From Hesseltinella vesiculosa (taxonomy: Eukaryota; Mucoromycota; Mucoromycetes; Mucorales; Cunninghamellaceae), in the NCBI GenBank assembly GCA_002104935.1, contig MCGT01000040.1:1-64000 (forward strand): 64,000 bases of DNA. The letters are read 5' to 3'. Below the pieces are notes generated by a model. That model was not told the DNA's origin and did no database searches. It saw only the letters and a program-made list of their open reading frames with translations. This document shows, piece after piece, positions 11,857 through 23,916 of this stretch. How positions within the stretch are numbered: position 1 is the stretch's first letter; every line of letters begins with the position of its first letter. A program made the position numbers and the translations under genes.

Positions 11857-12554
11857 TGGATTGCCTTTCCTTTTTTCTTTGTATACAGGCGCACATCCGT
11901 TTTAAATATTTCCCCGAGCCACCCACTTTTGATCCCATTTGTACATTCGTGTTTATGATCATCCAAGCTTTTTTTTCCGTTTTCCCCTCTTTGCCTCGAT
12001 TTTTTTTTTTTTTTAGCTTTTCCTTATCATGCATTCTTCTCGATGCCTCTCCCCCTGATTAAAGATGTGAACCTCATTTTATTTTTATTTTTTTTCGGTA
12101 ATGCTTTGGGACATGCGTTTCTATGAACCCTTTTTTGTGTTAGTGCAGGATTTTCAGAGTTATGCCAAAAATAATGTTGATTCAAGCAAACCATGTTGGA
12201 TTGTGCACGCAAGCTTTTTTTTTTTTTTTTTTTTTAAAAAAAAGTACCGCTTGATCTCCCCTCCTACCAGATTTTGGCTGGGGTGGTATGTTCTTATACA
12301 AGTGAGATCGTCAGGGAGTAGCAGCAGTAGAGGCTTGGGAGCCTAATCATGAACAATGGTGATCACATACACCTGCAATGGAAATTTTGGAGAGAATCGG
12401 CAAAGCTGAATTTTGGCCCATATTGACTCCCCCCTGTTTTCGATCAAAAATGGCCTAGGAACCGTCAGGGATTTTGAAAAACCGAAAAAGCATTGTAGAT
12501 CACTTTTGACCTGATGGATCCAATTCATTTTTTGTTTGGATACGGACACTGACA

Positions 12555-13150
12555 AAAGCTAATGATGGTGAAAAAATCACATCGATCGAACAAAGTTGCC
12601 CAGCCAAAGGGTTGCAAATCATGGTTTACAATCTCCGATCCCCAGCGAAAAAAAAACGTCAAAACCGACAAAAAGGCGGCTGACAGCTTTGAGATGTGAA
12701 AAAATAGTTTTGACTAGGGACCCAATCGGACAAACCGCTGAAATTTTCAAGTGCGCGAGCAAGCAAAATCAAGTGTGTGCGAAGTCATTTTGAGTGCATG
12801 TTTTGTAATAGCGTGGAAAATTTGGGGTGAATTCATTTAGATCAATTCTGCGCCGCGACTTTTGAGCAGATGGCCTGGGGGTTCCCTGATGAAAATGGCC
12901 GATTTTTTCAGTTCTTTAGCTGATGCATCGGAGATGTCAAAACGAAAGTGAACAAAAGCTGGCTGAACGATCTTCTTCAATCGACGTGTTTTTTTCAGGA
13001 TCATCATCATTCATTGGTTTGGGTATTTTTGCGTAATTGCACATGGATCTGATCACCCAAAAGTGCTGCGCAGTGTTTGCTTTTTTTTTTTTTTTTTACG
13101 ACAAAGGGGAAACCATATTCAACATCCGCGCAGTTGCTTTCTGTTTTCTT
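12555..13150. repeat. Dispersed repeat copy with internal inversion
   Basis: Positions 12721-12800 carry the family segment CCAATCGGACAAACCGC, and 12810-13150 continue colinearly with 58535-58880 (for example AAAAGTGCTGC and a long T-run, then CATCCGCGCAGTTGC). Positions 12555-12650 are an inverted copy of the middle segment (GGCTGGGCAAC in complement). So the copy is itself an inverted pair. Confidence 0.75.
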
Positions 13151-13959
13151 TTTTGTCTTTTCCCATGGGCTCTTTCATTTCAAAAACATAAAATGCATTT
13201 TATTGGGCGATTTCAAGCCCTGTGTCATGTTCATATCGTGAATTTTCTGAATCTCCTCGTTCATTTAAAAACCAAGCCAGAATCGGCGTCCACCGATTGG
13301 CTTCAAGCTTGGTATGCAGATAGTACATGTTGAGGGATGACCATGGTAAAAATCCTGGCCTTGATAGATGATTTGATGGCGATCTAGAGTTGACCAATTG
13401 GTGGAGTAGTATCTCCGGGAATCGAACACAGTGGAATGGCTTCCCTAAGAATCGAATGCAGAATGATCGCCGACTAGTAGGAATGGAGCAAAAGTAATCG
13501 GTGCTTGTAGCTTATAAGTGTTTCATTGGTTTGGAGGAGGGGGGGAGAGGTTTATCACTTTCGCGACATCTCTCTGGGAAGCGTTTATGCTCCGTAGCCG
13601 AAAAAAAGGTTAATGTGACCAAGATAAAAAAAAAGGTATCCCCAAGTCGAACGATGCCAACCGCTCAAAAGTGACAAATTAAAAAGGACAAATCGAGTGG
13701 TGAGAATTGCTTTGCGTGTAATGAGGTTTATTTTGCTTGCTGAAATTCTTTATCGTGGTGCCAGTGGCGCCGTCAGTCAGGGATGTAGCCATACCTCGAC
13801 CAGGTGATTATGCGCTGACCCCTCAGGAATAGGCGCCACTGCTGTGTTATCAATATTCTCAACTTCCTCTCGTTCAATTTTGAGATGGCAGTCTCATAAT
13901 GTTCAATGACCGTTTTCAGAGCTTGTATTCTTCCATTTTTTTAGGCAGCCTTGCGTAAC

Positions 13960-14199
13960 CTAGAGGACGCGCCAATCGTTGCTGAAAATCCTGCGTATTA
14001 ACTTGGTACCACCAACTGCAGAAGATTCGTAGGTGATAGTCACGGTAGATTGATTAGTGCCAAGAGGGTTGGGATCGTTGCATTTATTGGCACGGCCACC
14101 AGGAGGTCGATTTTGGTTGACAGCAGCGCAGAGAACACTGTGAATGCAGTTGCATAGTGGCTGCCCTGAGACAATAAGTCTTGGTAGCACCAGGGACAT
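13960..14199 (-). CDS. Possible small hypothetical protein
   Basis: An open frame of 79 codons with several cysteines (CNCIHSVLCAAVNQN) and a basic end. I recognise no domain, no conserved neighbour supports it, and a splice acceptor-like TTAG lies just upstream, so it could be part of a spliced gene or chance. It is listed because it is the only sizeable frame in a 3-kb gap. Confidence 0.15.
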   Translation of the reverse strand: MSLVLPRLIVSGQPLCNCIHSVLCAAVNQNRPPGGRANKCNDPNPLGTNQSTVTITYESSAVGGTKLIRRIFSNDWRVL

Positions 14200-15058
14200 G
14201 TTCTAAACAAGTGCACTGATATATCTGCGTGTCGTTTCCTTACGGGTCGTTGTCTTACCTGCCATTGAGACCTGGACTAACACGTACGCTTCGAAACCTG
14301 GGGCAAGTGCATTTTATTTAAATGCAGTAAACATGACAAAATGTTGCAGCATCAGCTTCAGGTTCGAAATGAATGTGAGCAAATCTAATGTTAAAAAGTG
14401 TTGCTTAAAATAACTAAAAACTTACTTTTCGCCAGGGATCGGGTTTACTACAACTCATTGAAGTAACTCGGTTTTCGCTTGTTCAATGGTGAGATCCTTC
14501 AGGTAATCACCATACATCTGAACATGGCAGAATCGATGATTGTAGATGATTTTGGTTGTGATATAAACACAGCGCGTCAATTAGAATCCAAGATTAGAAA
14601 AGAAACCCAAAAAAAAAAAAAGAAAAAAATAGCATTTGGCTGGGTTACATTTTACTTTGAGTTGCCCAATTCTTTGACAACTCTCACATATGATTTCCCC
14701 TCTCTTTCAAGCAGGCTGGCTAAACCCCATGTTCAAAAATAAAAGTATGAATATATTTAAAAAAAAGTACTTTCTGCAATGACTGACATCCCACTGGGGT
14801 CTTCATTTCCAACATTGGAACACAAGGCATTTGCGGTGGTTACACATTGCTTTGAAATTTGAGCTTCCGCACTGCTCTTGGTAGGGTCCAACGTAAAAAA
14901 GCTTTCATCGTTTCCTTTCACCGTGGCCAATCAAGGGCGGGATTTCCGCGATAGAAATTGAGAAGGGTACAAGGATCGATTCGTTTCTTTCTTTTCCTGC
15001 TTAATTTTATTTATTTATTTTTCTGCCTGAAATAATTATTAATACTGAACAAAAGAAC

Positions 15059-17488
15059 ATGGCTGATTTAACGATTAAAAACGATAAAGGAGAGCGTCTT
15101 GTGGGCATCCTAGAAAAGCCGGACCTCAAGGGCCGAGGTCTCATTCTAATTTTACATGGCTTCCTGAGTAAGCTCCCATCTAATTTGACTGAAAAAAAAT
15201 GCGTCCACATCAACCTGACCTCCTTTGCACGTTGATTCATGTGTGAACCTATCCTCTTAAGCTCACAAGGATAGTTTGTGGCAGAAAAAGCTGGCCCTTA
15301 GCCTTCCTTACCCAAGCTATCGGTTTGATTCTTATGGTCATGGCGACAGTGATGGTGTTTATCGATACCCAAACATCGTGGTAAAATCCGAAAAAAAAGC
15401 GTGGTTCTGTCATTGACTCATTCTTATTGATCTTGGTGTTGGATAGAAAGGAGCCGAGAACTTGAGAACGGTGGCAAGTTATTTTGACAGCCAGGGCTGG
15501 AAGATCTTTGGTGTTGTTGGCTATTCAGGTGGTAAGCCATAAAAAAGAAAATTGAAATTCTGCAAGCAACTGCCCCTTTTTTCTGATTTTTTTTTTTTTT
15601 ATCAGGGGCATTTGCTGTGCATGATTTTGTGCTCAACTGGCACTATCAAATTAAGCACGTTGTGAGTATTTGCTGTCGGTTCGAATTCGCCAGTGCTAAG
15701 CCAGCAGATGTCAGTCCTATTTGGCATAAGCAGATGAGTGAAAAGGTAAGCTTTTCTAATGTCACGTGAATCGTTGCGCTAATTTTTCTACTTTTGAAAG
15801 GGCTACTTTCTTTGGGGAGCTGTCTACAAAGGTGAAAAGCGAGTGGCTAAAATCACGCGGGAGCAAGTCAACGGCTCACACTCTTTGTATAACACGCACT
15901 GTAAGCAAAAACAGAGACAAAAAAAAAAAAAAAAAAGAGGAACTGGGCTGACAACGGCTTTTTTGAAAAAAGGCAAAAACTATCCTGCTTCCACCCGTGT
16001 GCTGATTGTGCAAGGCACTCACGACATTGTAAAATGCATGACAAGAAAAAAGCGGTGAAAAAGGAAAGGGCTGTTGTGGACTGAATTTTTTTTTTTTTTT
16101 TTTTCGTCAAAGATTGCCCCGGTTGATCAAGGCATCCAAATCCACGAGCTGATTCCGAATTCTGACATGCTGATTATTCCCAAGGCTGATCACCAGCTGA
16201 CGGGCTTCCATGATGTGGTGGTGGATGAGGTGATGGCTTTCCTTCCCTTTCCCATGCCCGACACAGCCGTTAGCGAGGTGACACCGGGTCAAGTCCGTGC
16301 AACCACGCCCTGGGAGCGCACCCGCATTTTTGGCATAGAGCGCTGGCCAGCTGTCCAGAATGTCAACAATTTCAGGGACTTGGGAGGTTATATGTTACAC
16401 AATCACCTTGGTTACGTCCGTGGCGGTGCAATCTTTCGCTCTGCAACGTAAGACATGCTCAACAAAAAAAAAAAAATGAAAACGAGCTCACGTTTTTTTA
16501 TTTGCCCTGTTAGCTTGAAAAATATCACAGCTGCCAACTGGCGATCTCTTGAAGCAATGCAGGTGCACACCATCTTTGATTTGGACGCTGTTAATGAAAA
16601 CCCTCAACCGAGTTTGGCTGCAGATGCGTAAGAAAAAAAAAAGAGAGTCACAAGGACGTTAACTCATGCTGGGTTTCACCCCTCAATAGCAACCGCCGAG
16701 GCGTCACTTATATCGCCATGCCTATCTATCAAAAGCTTGATCTTGAGCGCAAGGACAAAATCAAACGATGGAGGCAATACATGCAAGGAGCAGCTGGGTT
16801 TGTAAACGGTAAGCAGCACACAACCACCGATCACACCGCCAGCTTGTCCTCCATTACTGACTGTTTCTGGCGTCTTTTTTTTTGAAGTGTACATGGAATT
16901 CCTTCATACGGGTGCTCATGCCTATGGCTATATCCTTCGATATTTGCTGCAGCCTCAGGTATACAGCGTGTTGGCGAAGGGCAAAGGAAGCATTGTTGTG
17001 AGCAGTAAATGGGGTCGTGACCGTGTGGGATTGTTCTCCATGATCTTGCTCGGTTTATGCAAGGTAGAAGACGCCTTGATTGCCAAGGACTATGAATTAT
17101 CAGCTCAGGGAATGCCAGGTAGCGTTAAAAAAAAAGTCGAGAATCGGGGTCTGATATTTGTATGTCTGTAGGCGATCCCGAGCTCAGTGTTTTGGCCAAG
17201 TCTATGCAGTGCACTCTCGATGATGTCCGCCGAGCTTCTGCATCTCCGTAAGCATGTCTTTTTGTAAGAAAATACTGCGGCTCATCAAGTATTTTGGAAA
17301 TTAGGTACATGGCCATGATCAAGACGCTTGAGGTGGTGAGGAGTACTTATGGCTCGATGGATGGCTATGTGCAGCAAATGTGTGGTCTCTCGGGCCAAGA
17401 TTGTGACCTGATCCGCTCGCTCATGCAAAAACATGTTTTGAAAGTGAAGCCCCCAAGTATGCCCAAAGCCCCCACAGCCCACCTTTGA
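15059..17488 (+). CDS. Alpha/beta-hydrolase fused to a tyrosine-phosphatase-like domain (pseudophosphatase)
   Basis: Twelve exons join in phase: 15059-15167, 15262-15380, 15447-15531, 15606-15745, 15801-15900, 15973-16028, 16113-16447, 16514-16627, 16690-16808, 16888-17118, 17172-17247 and 17305-17488, giving 555 aa. Residues ~1-245 are an alpha/beta-hydrolase with oxyanion motif HGF, nucleophile elbow GYSGGA, and a plausible acid (GTHD) and base histidine (ADHQ). Residues ~270-540 resemble the fungal/bacterial Tyr-phosphatase-3 family (NFRDLGGY, GGAIFRSAT, TIFDLDA). The P-loop, normally HC-x2-GKDRTG, reads SSKWGRDRVG here: the catalytic cysteine is replaced by serine, so phosphatase activity is unlikely. 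The hydrolase part looks active. Substrates are unknown. The domain fusion is directly visible because one continuous frame crosses the border inside the exon 16113-16447. Confidence 0.82.
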
Positions 17489-18432
17489 ATCTGAGGCTGA
17501 AGGGACCTGTTCATGCAATGGAATAAATCTTACTTGCAGACAAACTGACACGAAATTGTTGCGAAGCCATGCTTACTGGATCGAAGAGGTGAAACTCCAG
17601 GATTTCCAAAACGAAAAGAAAAAAAAACGAGGGCGTTTTTTTTTTTTGGAGGTCTGACCATGCTCCAATAATTAGAGTTGTGCAACTGCCAGATCAAAGG
17701 CGTGGTAGGAAAGTGACACAGAAGCCTTTTTCAAAAAAAAAAAAAAGTTGTTGTGAGGTTGGTAAGTGAACGACATTGGAAAAACATTGTTTGGCCACGC
17801 CTCCTCCGAAAGGAGAGCAAAGTGAAGAGAAACTTGCAGCAGACGTGCATTTTTTTTTTTTTAAAAAGTGGTCACTGGGAAGCCACCGGTAAATCCTGTC
17901 GATCCTATGATTTTTTTTTTTTGAGAAGCTGCCCATCAAAGAGAAAACAAACACTGTGATGCTTTGCCTGGAAACTGTTCACGTGATCAAAAGGACTTGA
18001 TAAAAAAGAACATCGAAGAATTAAAAAAATTTGACGCGTGTTTACTTTATCGAGGCAACCTAAAAATATCGAGGTCGCAAACCCATGTAGGAGCATGAGA
18101 ACAAAAAAAAAAAAAGGGACGAGAAAAAAAAGGAGATTCGCTTGAAAAGCGTATGAGGGTGTGGGAGAATGGAGCATGGCAGTTTTGACCAGGCGCCCAT
18201 TGGACGGTGAAATTGAGAAACCAAAAGCATTAGACGTGGGTCAACTCATTGGTTCAAAAGTGTTTGGCAACAACAGCCATTGGTTTATTTCCTTTTTTAT
18301 GCAGAGCGGAAAGTAAATGTCTCCCCCAAAAGTCTTTTTTTTTTTGTTTTTCTTGTATATTTTTTCTTTTTCTTTCAACACAATATAAACTACTTTCTCT
18401 TTTTTATTAATATTATTAAAAAATTATACATT
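17489..18432. other. Intergenic, homopolymer-rich
   Basis: About 0.9 kb with several A- or T-runs of 10-14 nt (17637, 17735, 17850, 17910, 18100) and no reading frame with recognisable content. The last ~130 bp before 18433 are T-rich and precede the next gene's start. Confidence 0.4.
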
Positions 18433-20339
18433 ATGGAAGATATCGCTATGAATGGCCGAGCCTCGTCACCAAGTCTGGACAAGGAAAAGCAAGTCAAACG
18501 GCAGCGGCGCAATTCGGTGTCTACTCAGACCGCTCCTTCGCCACCCAAGACACCTCCTCATCAAGATAAAGAAATCACGCCAAGGCTCGTCAGCCAAGGG
18601 GAGTTTGAGTCTGACTGTCACTTTTATCCTCGTGTGTTGAATGCTCAAATCCATCCATTGGTGCAGTCCTTCTTAACCCTGGGCAACGACCGCATTATTG
18701 CCCGATACACCCACTTGAATCCAAGAGTCAATCCTGATCACTTGAAAGAAATTCTTTCTTATCAACCCAAGCATTTCCAATGGGCAGGTAAGAAAAAAAA
18801 AAAAGGAAGACGTGTGGTTAAAAAAAGGAGGGTAAGCTCGAAGTTTTTTTTTTAAACCTCTCTTCATTAGGTTCGGATCTGTTTAATGTGACGACAGCCA
18901 CTGGTCAACGGCAAATGATTGTTATTGAAACAAATTCCTGCCCTTCGGGGCAAAAATCCATGCCACTGCTGTCTGAAACAGATGAACACAATGAGCAAGG
19001 TGGTTACCGTGTGGTCATTCAATCTGCCTTCCAAGAGCAACTCTCCAAAGCTGACCAATCTCTTGGTGGCCTTGCTGTGATTTTTGACAAAAATCCCATG
19101 GAGTCCTCCGGCTATGCTGCGGTGTTGGCAGATGTTGCTAAAGAAAACGTGTGGTTGGTCGAATGGAAAGCTACAGACCCAGACCCCAGCGTCAAATGGG
19201 TGGACCGTGTTCTCCATGTGCGTGACATGGACATGAACTGGCACCCCATCCGTGCTTGTTTCCGATATCTCACCCAGAAGCCATGGAACCGCTTCCCTCT
19301 CAACAGCCGAACCATTATCATGAATCAAATTGTAAGCTGTCTTGCTGGTGGCCGCAACAAGATGATGGCTGCCCGTGCCTACGATTTTTACAACTCAGAG
19401 CTTGCCGACATTGGCCTGCATATCCGAACCCCTGAAACTATCAACAATGTCACTCGAGGTGAAATTCCACTCTGGCTCCAATCCATGGGTGGTCACGCTG
19501 TACTCAAAGTGCCATACAGCAATGCCGGTAAGTCACTAGGAGAAAAAGGAAAATAGGGTGCTGATGCTTTTCTCTCATCCAGGCCAAGGCGTGTATACCA
19601 TCACCAATCAGGATGAATTGGATGACTTTATGCAACAGGATCACCACTATGACAAGGTATATTTGCCAACTGGAAACTGTGGTGATGAAACTAACTTATT
19701 TTTTTTTTGGCCCAGTTCATTGTCCAATCGCTGGTCGGCAATGCCTCCTGGTCAAGTGTGACACGATCTGGCAAATTCTATCATGTGGGCACTATTCCTA
19801 ATAAGAAGAACAATACATATGTCAGCGATTTGCGAATGATGGTGACAGGTAAAGCATAAGGAGTGAACTACAAAGAAAGCCGATTGACTCTTCCCCCCAG
19901 GAAACTCAAATGGTTTCCGACCAATCTGCATTTATGGACGAAAAGCAAGGCTTCCTTTAACAGCCAAATTGGACCCTCATGGTAAGAAAAAAAAAAGATC
20001 GAGACCCAGTGGCGGATTTGACTGATGCGTTTCATGTTTAAAACAGCCAACACGTGGGACATGCTTGGCACAAATCTGTCCATCAAACTTCCAGATGGCA
20101 ACTGGACAACAGACTCGTCACGATTAATATTGATGGACCGCAAAGACTTCAACCAACTGGGCCTCGGAATTGACGATCTGATCGACGCCTACATTCAAAC
20201 CGTCCTGGCCGTCATTGCTATCGATAAAATGTCTTCCCGACTCGTGGAAAGCGGTCAGTTTGACTACTCTCTTTTCCAAAGTTTGAACCCTGACGACGCC
20301 CTGCTGGAAGAAATCCAGCAAGCCAATCAAGACATGTAA
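18433..20339 (+). CDS. Uncharacterised ATP-grasp-like protein
   Basis: Six exons join in phase: 18433-18787, 18871-19527, 19583-19656, 19716-19848, 19901-19981 and 20047-20339, giving 530 aa. The first ~75 residues are polar and disordered. The core includes [19 protein letters not shown] and [16 protein letters not shown]; the latter resembles the glycine-rich ATP-binding loop of ATP-grasp enzymes. It is followed by [12 protein letters not shown] and a basic GRKARLPL stretch. I do not recognise the family by name and cannot state a substrate. No signal peptide or membrane helix is visible, so it is probably cytosolic. Exon joins are unambiguous. A glutathione-synthetase-like or carboxylate-amine ligase activity is possible, but this is only inferred from the loop. 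Confidence 0.75.
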
Positions 20340-20563
20340 ATTGCCATTTCCCCCTATTTTTTTTTTTTTTTTTGCAGCTTTTATACATTTTTTTCAAAAA
20401 AAGAATCATGCATCGGTGTTTGAAATAAAGAGATTCTGGACAAAACCACCTTCACCAGACACAAAAAGGGAGTGGTCAACTGCACCTCTCCTCTCTTTAT
20501 CTCACCATTTTTTTCTTTCTTGTTTTCTTCGGCATCTTTTATCGAAAAGCATATATCAAACGG

Positions 20564-22510
20564 ATGGAAGAGAAAAGTGATCTACAGCTATCACAGGGCC
20601 ATCGGTCATCCCCAGTGAAAGCCATATTAGCCACCTGCCTCGATTTTTTTCCTCGTTATTCCTTGCACTCGGGCCAAGGTATTAGTGAATGAAAGTGTCA
20701 TCTCTTCCAGCTAATCCCGATATTTTTTCTTTTTTCCACGGGCAAACACAAGGTCCGGTTAAAATTGATGAACGTCCCAGCGTGTTAAAGTGCATCGTGT
20801 TCGGATTGCAGCATGTTTTGGCCATGTTCAGTGGAACAGTGTTTATTCGTAAAAAAGAGAAGAAAAAAAAAATTGGGGCATTTGATTCTCAGCAACCTCT
20901 TTTTTTTTTTTTTTTTTTGTCGCGGCCCATCCAGCCATGCAACTGGGGTTTGATATAAACAGTAGGTAGCCAACCACCGTCGATGTAATGGTGTTGATTT
21001 TTATTTTATTCGAGAACAGCTGCCATTTTTTTCTCGGGGGTTAGCACGCTTTTGTTTTTTGTGGTGAATCGAGGTAGAGTGCCTGCATATTTAGGCTGTT
21101 CAGGGTCAGCGGTGGCGGCTATCATGAGTATCTCTGGCTACAAGTATCAGCCTGGTGTGCCTAATGACAATATCGCCGCTGTGCAAGGGGCGCTGATTGT
21201 GCTGGGTATTGTCTATGCAGCGATTTCCTTGATCGTTCATGCCTTTGGCCACAAATGGGTTGAAGCCATTATGCCACCAGGTACGACGCCCCGGCCAAAA
21301 CACGAGGAGATTCATGTTTTTCTTTTCTTTTTTGTCAGTGGTGACTGGTGCCATTATTTGTGGCATTGGTCTTCATTTGATGACATCCTCGTTCCAACAA
21401 GCCACCAGCTCCTTTTTTGATGGTGTGATGGCTTTTGTCACTGTCGTGGTCATTATGTTCTTTTCTGTCTATGCACCTTCTCCGTTTTTACGCCGCCTGT
21501 AAAAATAAGCTTTCTCTCTCCGGCAGCTTCCGTCCTCCTTTTTCAAGATCATGATACTGACCAGTTTTTTTTAGATGTATTTTATTAGGAACCATTGTGA
21601 GCTACGTGATCTATTTAATTTGTGGTTTGGTCAATGCTGGGCCACGCATTGACTTCAGCAATATCGTAGCTCAGCCATGGGTCCGGCCGCCCATTGTGCA
21701 CTGGCCTGTGGTCTTCCAGGGCCAAGCTATCAGCACCATGATTCCATTGGTCATTGTTTTTTTGGCTGAAAATATGGGGTAAAAAAAAAAAAATAGATGA
21801 GCCGGGCGGCGAGTTGGTTGCTGACATCCTCTTGCCTCAGACATTTAAAAGCACTGAGTGCCATCACTGAGACATCGCTTGAAAAATACCTGGGCAATGC
21901 CTATATGGGAGATGCGCTGTCGATCATACTCTGTGGTTCTGTAGGATCGCCGGTAACAAAAAAAAATAGTTTGTATTAATCTCAAGCAGTCGCTCACTGG
22001 GATAATTTTATTTCTTCTTGTAGCCTTTGACGACATATGCTGAGAATATGATTGTGTTGTCAGTGACACGCATTTATTCACCTCTTGTTATTGTGAGCGC
22101 GGCGTTTATAGCCATCGTACTGGGCTTCTTTTCAAAATTCGGCGCAGTTGTCAGCAGCATTCCGGCAGGTGTGTTTGGCGGGCTCACGATTGTCCTGTAT
22201 ACCATTATTGCCATCACAGGTGTCCGGATTTGGATGGACAACAAGGTCGATTTCTCAGGTACACTGAAAAAAAAGCCCGTTTGCAGGACAATTCATGCTT
22301 TTGATAGACCAACGAAATATGTTTGTGGGTGGCATCCCTGTGGCCATTGCCAGTGTGATGCAGACCCAGTTGAAAATCAACCACTTTGAACTGGATGGCA
22401 TTGGCGTATCCACTTTTTTAGCTCTCTTTCTATATCAGCTTCTCTTTGCAGGTGAGCACATCAAAACCTGGCTACGCCAGCGTAGGCAGCTGTCCGACAC
22501 TCTACCATAA
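20564..22510 (+). CDS. Nucleobase:cation symporter-2 family permease (uracil/xanthine type)
   Basis: Nine exons join in phase: 20564-20678, 20711-20848, 20935-20961, 21020-21280, 21339-21498, 21575-21778, 21841-21952, 22024-22258 and 22308-22510, giving 484 aa. The third exon is only 27 nt. Family blocks are clear: GLQHVLAMFSGTVFIPMQLGFDIN at the first helix (quoted in two parts: GLQHVLAMFSGTV, then PMQLGFDIN), IFFSGVSTLLFF, VVTGAIICGIGL, FLAENMGHLKALS (substrate-helix signature) and SPPLTTYAENMIVLSVTRIY. About 12-14 membrane helices are expected. TTYAEN resembles bacterial UraA/RutG proteins more than fungal UapA, which suggests uracil or another pyrimidine as substrate, but this is inference. 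It lies tail to tail with the next gene, 168 bp apart. Confidence 0.9.
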
Positions 22511-22677
22511 AGGGGAACTCCTTGCCACAACCATTACCCTAATATAAAGTTATAGCATCTACCATCGCCTCGCTCTGATACCATGCTCTCGAAGGAGAAA
22601 AAAAAAAGATCAGGAATGGGCCAACGCATTTTTCTACTTTATATATCCAGCGCTGTTCTAACAAAAGGGGTGAGGTA

Positions 22678-23916
22678 TTACAGTGGTCGGGCACCAAAGG
22701 GACATATGATGTCGAGGTATGGGTCAAAAGTGGTGGGGTAAAAGGGAATGCTTGCTTCGAGGTGCAGGCCGATACGCAGGTACGGATCGACAAAGAGCGG
22801 CGCCGTAACAACAACCCAGAGGACCGTCAGCGGGGTTGCTAACCAGCCGGGGATCTTGCTACCAAACCGCGTGGCCAAGGAACTGCCTGGAAACGTCAGG
22901 ATCGTGCTAAGGCCTTGCAAAAGGAAGAACAGCACTTGCTGGCCAAGTATGCTTTTGTAAAATTGCTGATAAGCTAACCGCGAAGGTCCAACCATACTCA
23001 CCAAGACGTATTCGTGCATCAAGCCCGACGCCAGGAAGACCGCCATGGCAGCCAAGAATCGGCCCAGGGCTGCGTATTTTTTGCTGCGAAACAGTGAGCG
23101 CACAGGCTGGTAGGCCAATTTCATGAACCCTCCACGAAACATTTGGTGCCATCGCTTGCTCCAGAGCTCATAGGGGGAGTGGGCCAGCCACGGACGATCA
23201 AAGATTGGCGGTTGTTCCAGGAATCGCTTCGTCACGCGGTAAACAGAGCCCATCAGCCCGTTGGTGGTTGGGTGGTTGATGAGCACAAGGAGCCAGAGGA
23301 CGGTGGTGGCGCCCACTCGATAGAACAATTCAACCGTCCAGATATGCAGGTGCACAATAAACCCGGCTACGAAATAATAGATCAAGGAGGAAGAGCTCAG
23401 GGGAAGACGTTGCCAAAGAGCCGTGGTGATCGAGCCAGGAGGCGTCTGGCACACACGTAAGAAGCCATCTGCGATCGACATGGTAGGGATCGACAAGACC
23501 AAAAGGAAAACGGACAGGAAGAACCAGGATCGGGTTTCTTGTTTGAGAGCTGGGCGTGGAGGCAGGGCGGCCGGCTGCCTTTTCTCGTCTTGGCTGGCGT
23601 CAGACTGCTGGGGACGCTCTTGCTTTTCATTCCACTGCATCAGTACTGAATAAAATGGAGGGGGATTGTCCATGTGCCGGTTTTGAATAAAGGAGGACAT
23701 GCCTACGCACATCACCAAGGCCATCACGGCAAAGCAAGCGCCATCGATCATGGTGCCAGCCCCATTGATGAGCCATGGTACACACCATTGCACAGCCACA
23801 ATCAGCCAAAGGACAGCATCGTTTGCCGGGTAGACGGTCGAACATACGAAAAACACAAGCGTTGGGATACTAAAGCCTCCATACAACACAACTTTCGACA
23901 ATAGGGCGCTGTTCAT
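22678..23916 (-). CDS. Wax-synthase-like membrane-bound O-acyltransferase
   Basis: Intronless, 412 aa, with about eight hydrophobic segments. The conserved motifs are SKRWHQMFR and SGLMHEY, the latter holding the histidine typical of the fungal and plant wax-synthase/MBOAT-like family. The hydrophilic part around residues 90-130 (Q/K/P-rich) forms a loop. Members transfer acyl groups to alcohols in the ER; in fungi several act in secondary metabolism or sterol and wax ester formation. The substrate cannot be told from sequence. It is unusual here in having no intron. Confidence 0.8.
   Translation of the reverse strand: MNSALLSKVVLYGGFSIPTLVFFVCSTVYPANDAVLWLIVAVQWCVPWLINGAGTMIDGACFAVMALVMCVGMSSFIQNRHMDNPPPFYSVLMQWNEKQERPQQSDASQDEKRQPAALPPRPALKQETRSWFFLSVFLLVLSIPTMSIADGFLRVCQTPPGSITTALWQRLPLSSSSLIYYFVAGFIVHLHIWTVELFYRVGATTVLWLLVLINHPTTNGLMGSVYRVTKRFLEQPPIFDRPWLAHSPYELWSKRWHQMFRGGFMKLAYQPVRSLFRSKKYAALGRFLAAMAVFLASGLMHEYVLVSMVGPSRLAYQQFYKSILGQQVLFFLLQGLSTILTFPGSSLATRFGSKIPGWLATPLTVLWVVVTAPLFVDPYLRIGLHLEASIPFYPTTFDPYLDIICPFGARPL

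Larger units (their letters stand above)
11857..15058. other. 3.2-kb gene-poor region with repeat-family copy
   Basis: No gene I can support. It holds the LSM14 3' flank, an inverted and a direct copy of the dispersed repeat between about 12555 and 13150, and T- or A-runs near 12219, 13082 and 14610. A short reading frame on the minus strand (13960-14199) reaches 79 aa but has no recognisable domain. AT content rises towards 15058. Confidence 0.45.

Noticed and set aside
13405..13490. tRNA-like B-box matches (GAATCGAAC)
   Set aside because: No matching T-stem, anticodon arm or A-box could be folded on either strand.
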